A stretch of 64,000 nucleotides of DNA from Dictyophora rubrovolvata (GCA_029959195.1 CP114123.1:2294001-2358000); one strand, 5' to 3'. Counted from the stretch's first letter, positions 24,855 through 37,209 are shown. Notes: a model not told the origin generated them from the sequence alone. Numbers and translations are program-made.

Positions 24855-26774
24855 CCCAGCCAAGTAGCGATACAGCCGTACTTATATGATTGTCAGAAAA
24901 TATATTCTATAATGACTTTAGCCCTATTTATCCGTCCTCCCCCTAACTCCGGAGGAATTAGATGAAGTATCCTTACGCGTCTACTTCAAACATGTCTGGA
25001 TGTTCGGAACATGCCATATTAGGAATTCGCGCTTCGAGCAATTTATTGAAGCCGACCAACTTTGTCCTAAACGATTGCCGCAACAACCACCCTTACATTC
25101 ATCGGGTATAAATGAAACGTCGAAAGGTACACGAACTTCCTATGAAATTCGGCCATGATCAGTTATCATAATCATAAACCGCACCAAGGTGGCAGGTTCT
25201 CGATCTCGAAGAGCCTTTAGTCCAAACATTGTATTCTAGAAGATAACAACAAGGCCCGCCCTGATTGCACCATGCGAAGGAGCTTTCCATATATGGTGAG
25301 AAGACCATATCTAGGATCTTTGCACTGGTTGAGGCACGTCAGGATAACCAATGGTTCACGCACGTAGCCTCGTTTCATGACGCGCCCCGCATTGAAATAT
25401 CTCTTAGTTTGATCGATCAACGCGAGGACTCCGGCTCATATCGGAAGTCCGATAAAAAGAATCCGAATCAATTTCCATAGATGTCTCAGGTCGCGGAAGA
25501 TTGCTCGGTCGCATATCGGGGCTTGACCCACTATAACTGTCTACAGCCCGACCGGCAGAAGCCTTGTAAAGGTATATGATGCAAGCACTGCAAGACGGTG
25601 AGTTTGACGTGGCGAGATCCTAGGATAGCGTGGCGACCATAATCAATGGTAAGTGATTAGGAGCCTGGAATATTAAATCTTCGTCACTTAATGTCGTATT
25701 TGAAAACAGCAACTGAGAAGCGTGGACTGTTTTCTCTTCCTTTCAAAATTGGCGACCTGTGCCAACGGTTCAATGACGGACAGCTTTTGATATGTAGCCC
25801 ATTGAAGATGTAAGTGTAAGATAGGAGATGGAGAAATCCAGATAAGGCATGGGGTGCGGAATCGATAATCATCAGGATCGATGGTTCTTTCTTCTGTCGT
25901 CAGAATCAGCGAATGCGAAGGCTTGCGTCCTTCACAGAGCTTATGGTTGATAGGTGGATAAGAACCGGAGATCCGGACTATCTAACAACGTTCTTCGAGT
26001 GGAGAGCTCAATGTCGTACAACCAATTTCTGACTGAGTTGTGGATCCTACAAAGATTCTCATAGAGAGAATTAGTACTTCGGCCGCCTTCCCGGAGAAAG
26101 TGTGGCAAGAATTATTTAGAGCAGAAAAAGGGAGCTATCTCTTCTGGTACAATGCAAGTGCAGGGCTGAAGAAAACAAGACAACGTCAAACAAAGTCAAA
26201 CGATATCATTCTTGACTGTAGATGCAAAGCCAAAGAAAACAAAAAGCAATTACATCATCAATGTTTATGTAATTACACGTCATCATCGGAGCTCCAAATC
26301 GGCGCAACTTACAATGTAAGTTTCAAGTCACCTTGCCATTGCAGTACCATGCCAAGCATCTCTTGAACGGCTCTTTCGTCAATAGAACAACATGCGTATG
26401 GCAACCGACAAATTGAACTTCTATTTTCAAAGTCGAAAATACGGTAAAAACCAGTGGCTACCGGTCTTTGTTACGAATTTACCTGGCGTTTGGTGCTTGT
26501 ATTCCCGACTACTTTTGATTTTATACCAACACTTCATATGATCATCATGTGCTGCGGTCCTAGCTTGCAATGCTGGTGCAATTTGTATAACTGCGTCGCT
26601 TCAAAATGATTTCGTAATGTGCTCTGCAGCTCAGATTGGCCGTGTTCTCCGTTGAGATGTAGTTAATAGACGCGGTTACTGTACTGATCATATTAAAGAC
26701 TCCGAGCCGCTCGTGGGTCGCTCTATTTATACGGAAAGTTTCATCTCGATTCCAACCAAAGGCCCATAACTAAC
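24855..26774. other. Intergenic region, no gene recognised
   Basis: Includes the promoter of the P450 (minus) and of the GST (plus). A cysteine-containing frame near 25530-25600 resembles a zinc cluster only superficially. I could not build any gene model. Confidence 0.45.
26724..26731 (+). promoter_or_regulatory. TATA-like box of the GST gene
   Basis: TATTTATA lies about 45 bp before the ATG at 26775, a distance compatible with a short leader. Position is the only evidence. Confidence 0.45.
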
Positions 26775-27710
26775 ATGTCAACTCCTTGCATTATCCTTTA
26801 CGACGCGAACGGAAAGTACAAGCCATGGAACACTATCAGTTTAAAAACCAAGTGCGTTTTTTTTTTGTCTCTGTCAAGGATTTTTAGCCCATCTGTCTAT
26901 CTTTAGATATGCGTTGGAATACAAGAAGATTCCTTACCGTACCGTTTGGTTAGAATACCCCGATATCGAACCCACAATGCGCAGTATAGGAGCCAAGGCT
27001 GGAGGTGTCAAACCAACTGATGGATCGCCCTGGTATACGATACCTGTTATTGCGGATGAAATCCATCCAGGTCCCGATGGAAAGCCTACTGTTATCACAG
27101 ATTCATGGGTGATAGCAGAATACCTTGATGAAAAGTTCCCAGATCGTCCTTTATTTCCTGGAGGCACCAAGGCTTTGCAGTGGCTATTGCATGATACAGT
27201 CATGAAAACTATCATCTTCCCCTGCTCCCAGATAATTCTTCCACATTTCTTTTACAATCTCGAAGAAAAATCTCAACCGTAAGTTTGCTGTTTTCCTTTT
27301 TGTTTCGGATGCAGCGGTTTATGTGAGAATCTCGTAGGTATTTCCGCGAGACTAGAGAAGGATATTTTCAGAAAAAAATTGAAGAAATGTGTCCAAAAGG
27401 ATCTCAAGAATGGGAAGAAACATGGAAGAGCCTAGAGAAAGGTGAGCTACGTTGCCTAGTTCAGAACAGCACGCCGACTGGGATTATAGCTTTCAACGAA
27501 TTGGCAGTCATCTTGGATAAAAATGGCTCCGCAGACCAAAATCCATACGTTATGGGCAAGACGTTTTCTTATGCTGATATCGCTATTTCAACGGCTTTAT
27601 ATACGTTTCGAAAACACTTTCCTGCAGAGTGGGAAGACGTTAGCAAGTGGAATAACGGACGATGGGGTCTGCTAGCGGAGAAATGTTCGGCTTTTGCAAC
27701 GGAAACTTAA
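26775..27710 (+). CDS. Glutathione S-transferase, etherase-like fungal class
   Basis: Predicted cytosolic GST that conjugates or reduces electrophiles with glutathione. Three exons give about 270 residues. The start MSTPCIILYDANGKYKPWNT splices after 34 codons (GTGCGT donor) into KYALEYKKIPYRTVWLEYPD. Then follow SIGAKAGG and TIPVIADEIHPGPDG, with the cis-Pro motif as IPVI. The glutathione-binding SWVIAEYLDEKFPDRPLFP comes after that. The C-terminal helical domain ends GKTFSYADIAISTALYTFRK. The pattern YPDIEP plus IPVI matches the fungal GSTs related to bacterial beta-etherases (GSTFuA/LigE-like) that I remember from wood-decay fungi. That makes aromatic-compound detoxification likely, but it is inference. 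Confidence 0.88.
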
Positions 27711-28046
27711 AATATAGTAAAAATATAAAGATGAATAAGCGTAAATGTTCTACGATCACAAATCATTCGTTCAAATAGTTCTTTTTCAATTAGATGTGTT
27801 ATACAGCGGTACTGCATTCCAGATCCGCGAAGGGTTATGAGTCTTATGACGCGCGCTCGGGATATATCGTCATCTTGGAATACAAGTCTACGTCTCTTCC
27901 TCGTGAATGTCAAATTTACGTTCTGAAGAAGATTAGCCCGACGTTCCATATGTATTTCCATTTCCAAAAGGGATACTCATAAAAACACACAGTTTTCCGG
28001 AGGGCTCCTTTTGTCACTTTAAGTCATCAACCGTCTCGAGTTGACA

Positions 28047-28612
28047 ATGCCGGACGCCGTCCAGACCGAACTTACAGCAAGATTCGAGAAACTGTTCGTT
28101 GAGAAAGGAAAACCAGATCATCTCGATGATTCGTTTATAAAGGAGTTTTTCGAAGGCATCCCGGTTCAGATTGATGGACAACAAATAGATCATCGCCCTG
28201 TAAACATAGAGCTAGTCAAGATCCAAGCTGTGTTCGGCGGTTCTGCATACCCACCGGCACTGGAGCGGATAATTGTTTTTGAAGAAGAGAAAGAATTCAT
28301 AACAAACAATAGCCAGAACCATTCAGGTGCGTCTCATTATTTATGAGTTGACATCATACCGATCAGGAGTGCACTTTCGAACGTTACAGTTCTGAGGATT
28401 GAGGCTACAGCGGAAGTCTCTGGGTATCTTGAGGGTTCAGCGACCTATAAGATAAGACTCGTAGGATTTGAATCCTGGCAGAACAATGTTTTGGGTTATT
28501 TTGAAGTTTCTAACCATCGAGGATCTTTGAGGGTGCGTTAACACCCATAAAGAATTCATATTTTGTGACTGATATGTTGTCGTTTTTTTGAAATAAGTTT
28601 ATTCGTAAGTAG
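28047..28612 (+). CDS. Small hypothetical protein, alpha+beta fold
   Basis: I do not recognise the family. The ATG at 28047 (MPDAVQTELTARFEKLF) opens an exon with the charged segment DHLDDSFIKEFFEGIPVQID. A GTGCGT...ACAG intron (about 28327-28389) joins it to LRIEATAEVSGYLEGSATYK. The product could stop at 28541. A second GTGCGT donor at 28533 and the acceptor AAATAAG (ends about 28597) would instead replace the last residue by FIRK and stop at 28612. I prefer the longer form since the donor word is used twice within the gene. The length is about 155 residues. It has alternating strands, no signal peptide and no membrane helix. It lies 340 bp after the GST on the same strand. Confidence 0.6.
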
Positions 28613-29733
28613 CGTTAAAATTAATCGTCAGAGAAGGTCCTAAACTCCAATATAAAGATCGCGAAAGGATAGTCCAAGAGGGAACAGGAAGTGGGGTATG
28701 GAGACATCTCAGGATTTAAATGACTTTTAAGCCTCCAATTTTGATTTTGATTCGCGGTTAGTTGAAAGAGGTAAAAAAGGAGCCTTCCATGATGATATGA
28801 ACATTGTAATTTACACATTATGTCCATTTAAGAAATCTGATGATTGCCTGTCAGCCATATGATGTATGGCATGGCTCAGAACTCTTACCCCTCGTCTCCT
28901 GACGGCGTGAACTATCAGCTGTCAATAGTTTGATGGCCATTGTATTTACATCAAAAACGATGCCAGAAAGTTGGGTCATAAGGCTGGGTAGCTGATAAAC
29001 AGGTGTTGTCAGCCAGTCGAGACAACAGATCTTTAATCATTGATGTGTGCCCGTAAAACAGTTAGTATCTCATATAAATATTTACATGATTTTCGGGCGC
29101 AAAGGCTAAAGCTAGAATTCGAAAACGCGGTTTTGACCCGTTTACCAAAATGCAAGCACGCGAGCGGTGGTTTAGAAAACGAGGAAAAGCAGGAACAATT
29201 CTTTTTGTGCAAATAAACACGAGTTCAAATTGAATAAAAGCACGTCCAAACTTATTGTGATTATCGAAAATGGCCTAGTGAGCGTAGTGGGAAACACGTT
29301 TAAAAAGCATTTTTAAATCGGAGTTTCAAAACCGGCTGACCTGCGTCAGTTCTGTCCTTTTTGAAGCCGACCCCATCACCATCACCCTCGCCCTCGTCGT
29401 CGTCGGTGTTCTTTTCTTTTTTCTTAACCTCTTGTTCGACTACGACCGGCAGGACCGCTGGTCTTCTCGCTCTTGCACCCTTGACACAAAATTTTCAATA
29501 CAAAGAAAGCAGGCTAACTCGGCGCAGCTCGTGGCAACTCTCGAACTTGCATCTTGAAAATCGCACCGACTCGAAGTCGAGAAACTTATCTTTTTAAAAA
29601 AATTTCGGGCACACTCTTTTTCTTGATTATATTTTCCAAAAAAAGCCCCCGTCTACTTTTCTCTCGTGAATAAGACGCTCTAGAGTCGTCTTTTTTCGGA
29701 CAAAGAGGCTTTCCATCTTAAATACCTCTGTGT
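28613..29733. other. Intergenic region upstream of VTS1
   Basis: No gene model. The last 300 bp before the ATG at 29734 are pyrimidine-rich with T-runs, as is usual for a long 5' untranslated leader. Nothing else noted. Confidence 0.5.
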
Positions 29734-32048
29734 ATGTCAAGATTGCATTCCCCGCATTCCCCCACATCTTCTCCTGCACCTTCTTCTATGTCCGGCAACA
29801 ACAAAGTCAGCGCACGTGTATCGATGGGACCGCAGGCTCGTCCTGGAGCAAGTAATCTTGCTCTTCCGTCGCCCAGAGTCGGTGGTCAGTCAGGCGGCGC
29901 CAGGCCGACTAGTGAACTCCTTGCAAGCGGCGGCGCTTCCATGTTTCAAACCCCTGAAGGCAAGTGGAAAGTGTCGTCTTTCCAATACCATATAATGCTG
30001 ACGTTACTTTTTTGCTTTTAGCCGAAGCTATTGATCAATGGTTCGAGAATCTCCAAAACTATGAAGTAACATTAGAAGAGATGGCAGCGGCATCTTTAGA
30101 TGCTAATTTCAAAGAAGAGCTAGCTGCTATTGAACAATGTTAGTATTTCATTGTAACGTCACAGACGTATGTCTCAATCTCGTTGTCTTTCTAGGGTTCC
30201 GTGTTCTTTCAGAAGCAGAAAGAACAGCCGCACTTTACAGTCTTTTACAACAATCTACTCAAGTTCAAATTAGATTCTTTATCACCGTTCTTCAACAAAT
30301 GGCTCGTTCTGATCCGATGACAGCCCTTCTTAGTCCTTCTGCAGGTATGAGACGCCTCCTCCCATTTGGTATTTTGTTGTGTTGATGAGCACTACTTTTC
30401 AGGATCTATGCAAAACCAGATGGAGTCAAAGTTGGCAAGCTTGGGGCTCAAGTCCCCTGGATTGGGTAACTCGTTTAACCCACCTGCTTCGCCCTCTGCC
30501 CGAGGTTTTGGAGGACGATCATTGAACGTCGATTCGGCATCCTCGTTCCTTTCTCCCGATTCCGGCTCGGCCACAGATCCTGCAGTGACTCTTGCTCAGC
30601 AACGCGCGAGACTGCAAAGCAAAGCCAATGCAACTCACCGTATCTCGGCTCCGCCATTAGCTGGAAATGCATCAAGTCTTTGGGCAGCCGGAGCTTCGTC
30701 TTTGGGTTCTGGAGGGAACCAGCTGGGTCAGGTTGTGGAACAGGAGCAGCAGCTTCCCTCTCCGACTTCCGCAACCCTTCATCCACCGTCGTCAAACGCC
30801 ATCGGTGCAAGACCTAAAAGCATGGATCTTAGCAGCTTAAGCAACCTTCGCTCTCCTCGTCTTTCTAGTTCTGGTCCGCCTGCTAGTGTTACGGTTACTA
30901 GTTCCGACGCGGATACGGAAGTGCAGGTTCCGATCTCCCCCCCTGTGGGAGGTCTTTGGTCAACCATGGTCAATACTCCGGCTGTACCCATGTTCAACAA
31001 AGATCAAAGCGGTTCAGGCGGTCAAGGCTTATATAATTCGGCTAATACCAACTTGAGTGCCAACAACTCGTTCGTACTAGAGGACGCGAAAATACATAGA
31101 AGACCTGGGAAAAGCAGCACCACTGCTACCGCAACTGGGGGCAAAGATCATAATGCCAACACTCAAGGCAAGAACGCGAGCGTATATGGTGACGATGGGT
31201 CTAACGCTTCATCTGGTCAACAATCACATTACCAAGGACAAACTCAAGGACAGTCGCAGCATGGTCTGCAACAACGTGGGAATAGACACGTTAGTGGCGG
31301 TAATGCCGGCGGTGGATGGGGTAGCGCGAGAAGTCCTGGGATGTCTCCTCTCGGTAACAGTATGATGAACAACGGTATGGGCGGTATGGGCGGTATGGGT
31401 GGTATGGGCGATACTACACCGCTTAGCGCACTTGGATACAGCCCTCTTGCGAGCCCGGGAATGATGAACATGAACCCGATGAACATGATGGGGATGCCAG
31501 GTCTTAACATGAACCTTCTTGCCAACCTCGGTGCACTGGCAGCAGCTGGATTGACACCGGAAACTCAGGCTCAACTGCTTGCGGCTCAGATGGCGGCGCT
31601 TCAGCCCCACATGATGAATTCCCTTAATGGATTTAATATGAACCGTGTACCCGGTTCAAAAGGTGGGGGTATGGGTGGCAATAACAACAACCGATCATCT
31701 ATCGACAAACGTGGATCAAGCCGCCCTGGGGCTGGCGATAAACCCGACGAGGAGGTCGACCCGACGCTGTTGGAAGATGTACCCGCGTGGCTCAGGAGTC
31801 TCAGGTTACACAAATACACGTCGAATTTCCAGGGTATAAGTTGGAAACAGATGGTAGTGATGAACGACCAACAGCTCGAGGATATTGGTGTCGCAGCTGT
31901 TGGTGCACGACGGAAGATGCTCAAGACATTTGAGCAGGTGAGGGCTAAGATGGGTATACCCGATCCTGTTGGCTCCACGACGAGCACGACAACCACAAAT
32001 ACGACGACGACGACTACGGGCTCTTCAACTCCGTCTGGATCAACTTGA
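29734..32048 (+). CDS. VTS1: SAM-domain RNA-binding post-transcriptional regulator (Vts1/Smaug)
   Basis: Cytoplasmic protein that binds stem-loops with a CNGG-type loop in mRNA through its SAM domain and recruits the Ccr4-Not deadenylase, causing mRNA decay. Four exons. The N-terminal conserved segment is [16 protein letters not shown], then [24 protein letters not shown] (Vts1 homology). A long low-complexity part follows, rich in Ser, Gln, Gly, Asn and Met (repeated [10 protein letters not shown], then [12 protein letters not shown]). The C-terminal SAM domain begins at [19 protein letters not shown] and continues with [21 protein letters not shown]. The tail is a Thr run. Intron 1 (29960-30021) has a GC donor, AAG|GCAAGT. 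Other introns are 30139-30194 and 30345-30402. The neighbouring SDR gene follows on the same strand. Confidence 0.93.
29960..30021 (+). other. VTS1: GC-AG intron in VTS1
   Basis: The donor reads GAAG|GCAAGTG. No canonical GT in the exon end keeps the reading frame: phase 1 is needed to produce EAEAIDQWF, and all nearby GT choices hit a stop. The acceptor is TTTTAG. Length 62 nt. Confidence 0.75.
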
Positions 32049-32553
32049 TAGTTTTTCTCTTCAGACGGTATCCACCACAGGTTTTGATCTTGGATTTCTT
32101 TTTTTTTCAATATGATTTGGATAGTACTACGCTTTGCGCTCTTTCATTGCTAACGGCTCTTCCAGCTCTCCTCCGCTTAAAAAACCTTTTCTCCTTTTTC
32201 ACTTTTGCTTTTTCTTCTCTACGAGGTGCCTAATTGCCGCTTATAATTATTAGGCTAGCTGTGAAGAACTGTATATTGTAAACTCGTGCTATGCTTTTTA
32301 TTACTACCGTTCTTTCCTTTTGTCTCCCATTATTATGATTCTATAAACCACTTTCCTCATGTTTTTGATCCGGGCACTGCTAGCTCATCTTTTCTTTACG
32401 CATTGACATATCTAATTTGTTTTATTTTGCCACTGTTTTGCCAATTGAAAATGGATTTCGGAGTTTGAATTGAATGACGTATAGTTCGATTAGTAAGGTG
32501 CCATTTTGACTATTGCCCACACTCACACTCACTATCGTAATCAACATAATATC
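32049..32553. other. VTS1 3' flank and SDR promoter
   Basis: T-rich 3' flank of VTS1, followed by a compact promoter for the dehydrogenase. No further gene. Confidence 0.5.
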
Positions 32554-33857
32554 ATGCCTTCATCGCGCCAGCCGTCGCCTTTGAGACAAGCTGTAGACCC
32601 CGAAGCCGCATGCGCCATTGCACCTGGTCGTGTAGCTGTCATCACCGGTGCAGCGAGTGGGATCGGAAGAGCAGCCGCTGTCGAGCTTGCCCTGTGAGTA
32701 GTTACTAAGCAGAGTCACTCGATTCTGGTTTTAAAATCGTCTTTTTATCTTTTTTCCTGGCGTGTTATAGCATTGGATTGAAAGTCGCAATTTCTGATGT
32801 TGTTGTTGAACAATTGCAAGCTCTCGGGCGCGAGATTGAGGCTATCTCTGGACCCGGTAACGTTCTCGTTGTGCCGACAGATGTGAGCGATCTCCAGCAA
32901 GTTGAAAGTCTGAGAGATAAAGTTTTGGATAAATGGGGAGAAGTGAGTTAGACCTCCCGGAGAAGCTCTCTTTTCTGATAATGAATGTGTATTGACAGGT
33001 CACCGTTGTGATGAATAACGCCGGTATAGGTCCCGTTGGTGGATCTTGGGCTGGTCTTGAGAAATGGAAGCAGGTATTTAATGTAAATCTGTGGGGGTAG
33101 GTCTAAATTGTCTGAGCATATAAGTACCTGTCCTAATTCATCGTCAAGTGTCGTAAATGTACAACATACTTTTGTTCCGGCTATGCTTCACCAGGAAAAC
33201 CCGAGTGCGATTATTAATACTGGATCTAAACAAGGAATCACGAATCCTCCGCAAGTGTTATTTTTCAACTGCTAACGTACTTGACGCTTACTCTCATTTC
33301 TTTCTTCTTCTGCGCAGTGGAAATGCCGCATACAATGCCACCAAAGCCGCCGTTAAAAGTCTGACTGAAAGTCTAGCACATGAACTGCGCCAAAAGTCAA
33401 CTAAGCTAACTGCCCATTTATTTGTGTGAGTCTATTCCACCATTCTCTGTTTTGATTCATCATCAATGTCACCCATGCGATCCATGTGAATAATTTTGGA
33501 GTCACCGTCACGGTTTTACAATTATTATCATGGACCGCTTGGGTGGGTATTCGTCGTCTTCTAACTTTAATAACCTACAGCCCGGGTTGGACGTACACAG
33601 GCCTTACAAAGGGTAACAACTCTGGAAAACCGGCTGGTGCATGGACCGCAACCCAGACGGTGTTGTATATGCTTGAGCGTGTTCGGGCGGGTGACTTCTA
33701 TATTCTTGTCCCTGACAACGAAACTACCCGTGAACTGGACCAACTGAGGGTCAAGTGGGCCGCTGAGGATATAACGGATAACAGGCCCGCTTTGAGCAGG
33801 TGGCACCCTGAGTTCAAGCCCATGTTCGATGAGTATATCAGGGAAAACTTGGCCTGA
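32554..33857 (+). CDS. Short-chain dehydrogenase/reductase (classical SDR)
   Basis: NAD(P)-dependent oxidoreductase with a Rossmann fold, of unknown substrate. The product has about 300 residues. The cofactor motif is TGAASGIG after VAVITG; DVSDLQQV and NNAGIGPVGG follow, then NVNLWG, the Ser-containing NTGSKQG and the catalytic YNATK. The C-terminal part is PGWTYTGLTKGNN with a tail of about 90 residues. The exon join before GNAAYNATK needs a GC-AG intron (33251-33317). The intron before PGW is long for this window (about 150 nt). The start is the ATG at 32554, since no good Met lies upstream in frame. Cytosolic, no targeting signal seen. The gene is the last host gene before the transposon island. 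Confidence 0.9.
33251..33317 (+). other. GC-AG intron in the SDR gene
   Basis: The donor reads CTCC|GCAAGTG, the branch-like word is GCTAACG and the acceptor is GCGCAG. Only this join yields PPGNAAYNATK in frame. Length 67 nt. Confidence 0.75.
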
Positions 33858-34772
33858 GTCAAGTTTGGATTATATTTGTAATCTCAGTTGACCACGTAGT
33901 TGTTTATATCTACCTGTGAAAGGAAATGGATTGTATATAGATAAATGAAGATTTTTATAACTGGTGTTTTGAAGGCTCCTCCGGCAAGATCCGATTTATG
34001 ACATAAATGATAAGTGTCAGCTTTCATTTATTTTACTAGGTTTTAAACAAGCCGTGCCTGTGTTCAAGGTGTAATACCAGTTAGTGCACAATTGTGTCCA
34101 GGACACAAGTGCATGTTTTGTGCAGTATTTACTCACACTCCAATTGCATAATTGTGTCCAGACTTCAAGTTCGTATTTTGTGTCCAAAATCCAAGTGCAC
34201 AGTTTGTGTCCTGGACACAAGTGTCAGGGCCTGTAACATTTTGTTACAGTTTAGGTTGCCAGCTTCTTACAGGTTCACTGTTAAGTACTAATTACTCAGG
34301 TATTGATGACAATTGTATGGATGTTAGTAATCGTATCTAATGAAAGTACAAACATCACCAGGGAGCATAGAGCACAACCTCAACCTGAATGGGTTGTGTC
34401 ATGACAGTCCTCTGAACAATTTGCTCTACTAGTCCTTGCAATTATCAGGACCTTCAAGTCTTCTAAGAATATAGCCAAGGCAAATCTCTAAGAAGTCCAA
34501 GATGATCTGGTAGAACGGATTGTTGACAAGGAAGCAGAAGAAGAGGAGGTTAAAGAAGTAACAAATCCAACACTGGAACGGCATTGTTTCAGGGAGCAGT
34601 TTAGATGGAAAATGTTTTGCAATGATTGAGTCATTTGAAAGGAAGAAGGCTTTATTGAGATATCGAACTAGACTCAATATTAAGTCTAAAGAAGAGTCTA
34701 GCTATGATGTATAGAAGGATTTATATACATGTACACTAGAGGTTTGAATCTCAGTTTGAAATAGATAACGAA
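33858..34772. other. Left border of the repeat island
   Basis: Non-coding. It contains the palindromic pair at 34092-34220 and an AT-rich stretch with no frame that I recognise. The region from about 34400 onward already looks like old repeat sequence. Confidence 0.45.
34092..34220. repeat. Inverted pair of 17-bp near-palindromes
   Basis: TTGTGTCCAGGACACAA (34092-34108) and TTGTGTCCTGGACACAA (34204-34220) are each palindromic around the central base and are exact reverse complements of each other. Looser copies of the TTGTGTCC word sit between them (about 34150 and 34178). Confidence 0.85.
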
Positions 34773-35083
34773 TGTCATGGTATGCTAGCAACACTTTCCG
34801 TTTTCCTGTTTTCCCATATTCACGCTCCCTCTATGATTATTCTGTCCTTTCTCACTTTCTCATATTTCTGACTATTTCTCGTTTTCAACTTGTTCTCTTG
34901 AATTTGGTCTTCGACTGAATTCTTGTTCTCACATGTTTTCATTCGTTATCACTGTGGATCCCATGGGGATCAACCGAGCACCTGTACTTGTAGATATATA
35001 GTCATTTTCCCTAGAGGAGGATCCCTAAGCTTTTTCTCTTAGGTTTTCCCTCCTCTAGGTATGTGCCCTGAGTTGCCCTAACA
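34773..35083 (+). mobile_element. Solo LTR, family L2 (Ty3/gypsy-linked)
   Basis: Begins TGTCATGGTATGC and ends GCCCTAACA. Imperfect 5-bp flanks are ACGAA and ACAAA. It carries the family's purine-rich hairpin (about 35010-35060). Resembles the LTR beside the gag fossil at 49954. Fossil. Confidence 0.75.
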
Positions 35084-35406
35084 ACAAACTTGAAAATATA
35101 TACATGTCATTGTCAAGATCCAGATCTGCTGATAAACCCACTGATCTGATATTACTCCAAATTACAACTCTGAAGATTACAAAAACTTATGTCACACCCA
35201 TTATATTTATATTTGCTCTGAAATAATCTATTAAATCCGAATTACCCGAATTAGAATACAATAATTGATTGTATTCCAAATCTACTCTTTCCATATTTGT
35301 CTTTATTATTTTATTGTAATCTGAATCGCGTTTATTGTTAAACCACTTGCTGACAAACTAGTACATTCCCATAGTATAAATAACCCTGAATCATGTATCT
35401 AGTTCC

Positions 35407-35560
35407 TGTTAGGGTGACTCAGGGCATATACCTTAGAGGGAGGAAAACCTAAGAGATCTATTAAGCAGAATTACTAACTACATACCTAGAGGGAGGAAAA
35501 CCTAAGAAAACAAGCTTAGGGTCTTCCCTCTAGGGATAGAGACTATATATACTACTGGAC
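35407..35560 (-). mobile_element. LTR fragment, family L2
   Basis: Starts TGTTAGGGTGACTC, the complement of the L2 end, and shows the L2 hairpin words twice. Only a part of an LTR is present. Fossil. Confidence 0.6.
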
Positions 35561-35688
35561 AAGTGTAAACCTGCGTGAACGTTGCATGAGGAAAGTGGCA
35601 GAGGATATAAAATAAATATTAATAGATCTACAATGAAACTCTGTATGTACATGAGACTTTTATAGAATAAAAGTGAATGTACAGTGAC

Positions 35689-36288
35689 TGTGAGGGATTT
35701 GTTTTAGATTTAGAATAGGCTTAGTTCCTAATAAAATATAATGGAGTTTTGTTTAGGAATTGTTCAGCAACTAAAAGTCCTGTTATTGAAGGTGAGACAC
35801 TTGAAGGAAGATTTGAACTTAAGAATTAAGTTCAAATTAGTAGAGATAGATAGAGACTTATTACTAAGTCATTGAGAATAGAGAAAGATAAGAGGAAAAA
35901 AGACCAATTTGATTGGTAAGCACTTTGGTGCACAACAGTAGTTACAAGATAGATTCTTTACAAGAAAAATGAGCCCCTATTTATACACCTTGAGCAAGTA
36001 CAAAAAGCTCCAAACATTAGTAAGAGAAACATCATGTGAAAGATAAGAAATTACTTAAAAAGGAAGTGAATGAATAATAGTGGATCTGGGGAAATTATAG
36101 TGAGACAGAGAAGTGGAGAGAGATGATAAGAAAATAAAGGGGTTCCTGGAACTAAGTCATCTGACTGTTCCTGAAAGATAAGATACATTACAAATAAAGG
36201 ATTATTAAAGCAAGTAGGAACTAAAAAAAGAATAAAGGAAATACTTGTTTTTGGGTAGATAAGGGAGGAAATCATGAAATACATGACA
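35689..36288 (-). mobile_element. Solo LTR, family L1, inserted in the transposon end
   Basis: 600 bp. Complement begins TGTCATGTATTTCATG and ends CCCTCACA. Flanks GTGAC and GTGAT, a near-perfect target duplication. It sits within the left terminal repeat of the DNA transposon, so it is younger than that element. Fossil. Confidence 0.85.
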
Positions 36289-37209
36289 GTGATGTGCAAA
36301 ACCGTACACGCAAATGTAATATTTCGCGTGCAACTTATTGCCGTTTGCAAAATTGTTTTCCAACTCCGACATGCGTTCACGTCCTCAACAAAAAAATTTG
36401 TATCTCCACGAATACGGTGTAAGCTTCACTATGCACAAAAGGAAAAATAATACGCCTAGTGAAATACACAAGAAAAGAATGAGTGAGGTAGTCAATCTCC
36501 GCAGAGTGAGTCCAGGTGCTGCTTAGTGCGAAATAAAAAGGGGGAGGTGATGGAAACAACAACAAACAACAACAACCAAAAGACAGTTACTGTTAACAAA
36601 TCAAGGGTTGCTTGTGAGGCAAAGTACAATAATTGCGATAACTCAGATCGCAAGTTTATACTCCGAAATGTACGGTCTCAGAGTTTTCCAAAGGTAAAGA
36701 TGTGAGCGTAGAGATAGACAAGAGGCAAAACCAAAAACACTAAACAAAAACCACAAACTTAAACTTGAGTCAAACCAACGTAGGTATTGCTGCTGTTACA
36801 GGTATTTACATGCAGTATTTATACGTTTTGGAACAATAAGAATGTTTTTGGGCTTTGAGTGGCAACACAATTAGTAATTGTGAGCCGGATTTGTAATAAG
36901 GAAGAAAAGAAACAAAGAGAAAAGCAAGTAAATAAAAAAAGGGGCATATGAGTCAGTGAGACTATACTATTATAAAGAGCGAACAAAAGAATTTCAAGGC
37001 AATGACAAAACAAAAAGAAAGAAAGGAGCAACACAAAAGAATGGATTTAGAATCAATACAAGTACAAAAGGAAAGAAAAAGGAGCAAACAAGAAAGGAAA
37101 CGATGAGAATAGGAGGTCATTTTATTCATCCTTACTAATTTTCCCAAAAATAGACATCACCATTGATAAGCGCTTCACAGCCTCAGATTTCGATCTTCAT
37201 CTCCTTCCT

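Noticed and set aside
25530-25600. Possible zinc-cluster regulator near the P450
   Set aside because: Cys spacing does not fit Zn2Cys6 and the frame is interrupted.
31224-31610. Minus-strand frames inside VTS1
   Set aside because: They are shadows of the low-complexity Gly/Met/Asn-rich coding region on plus.
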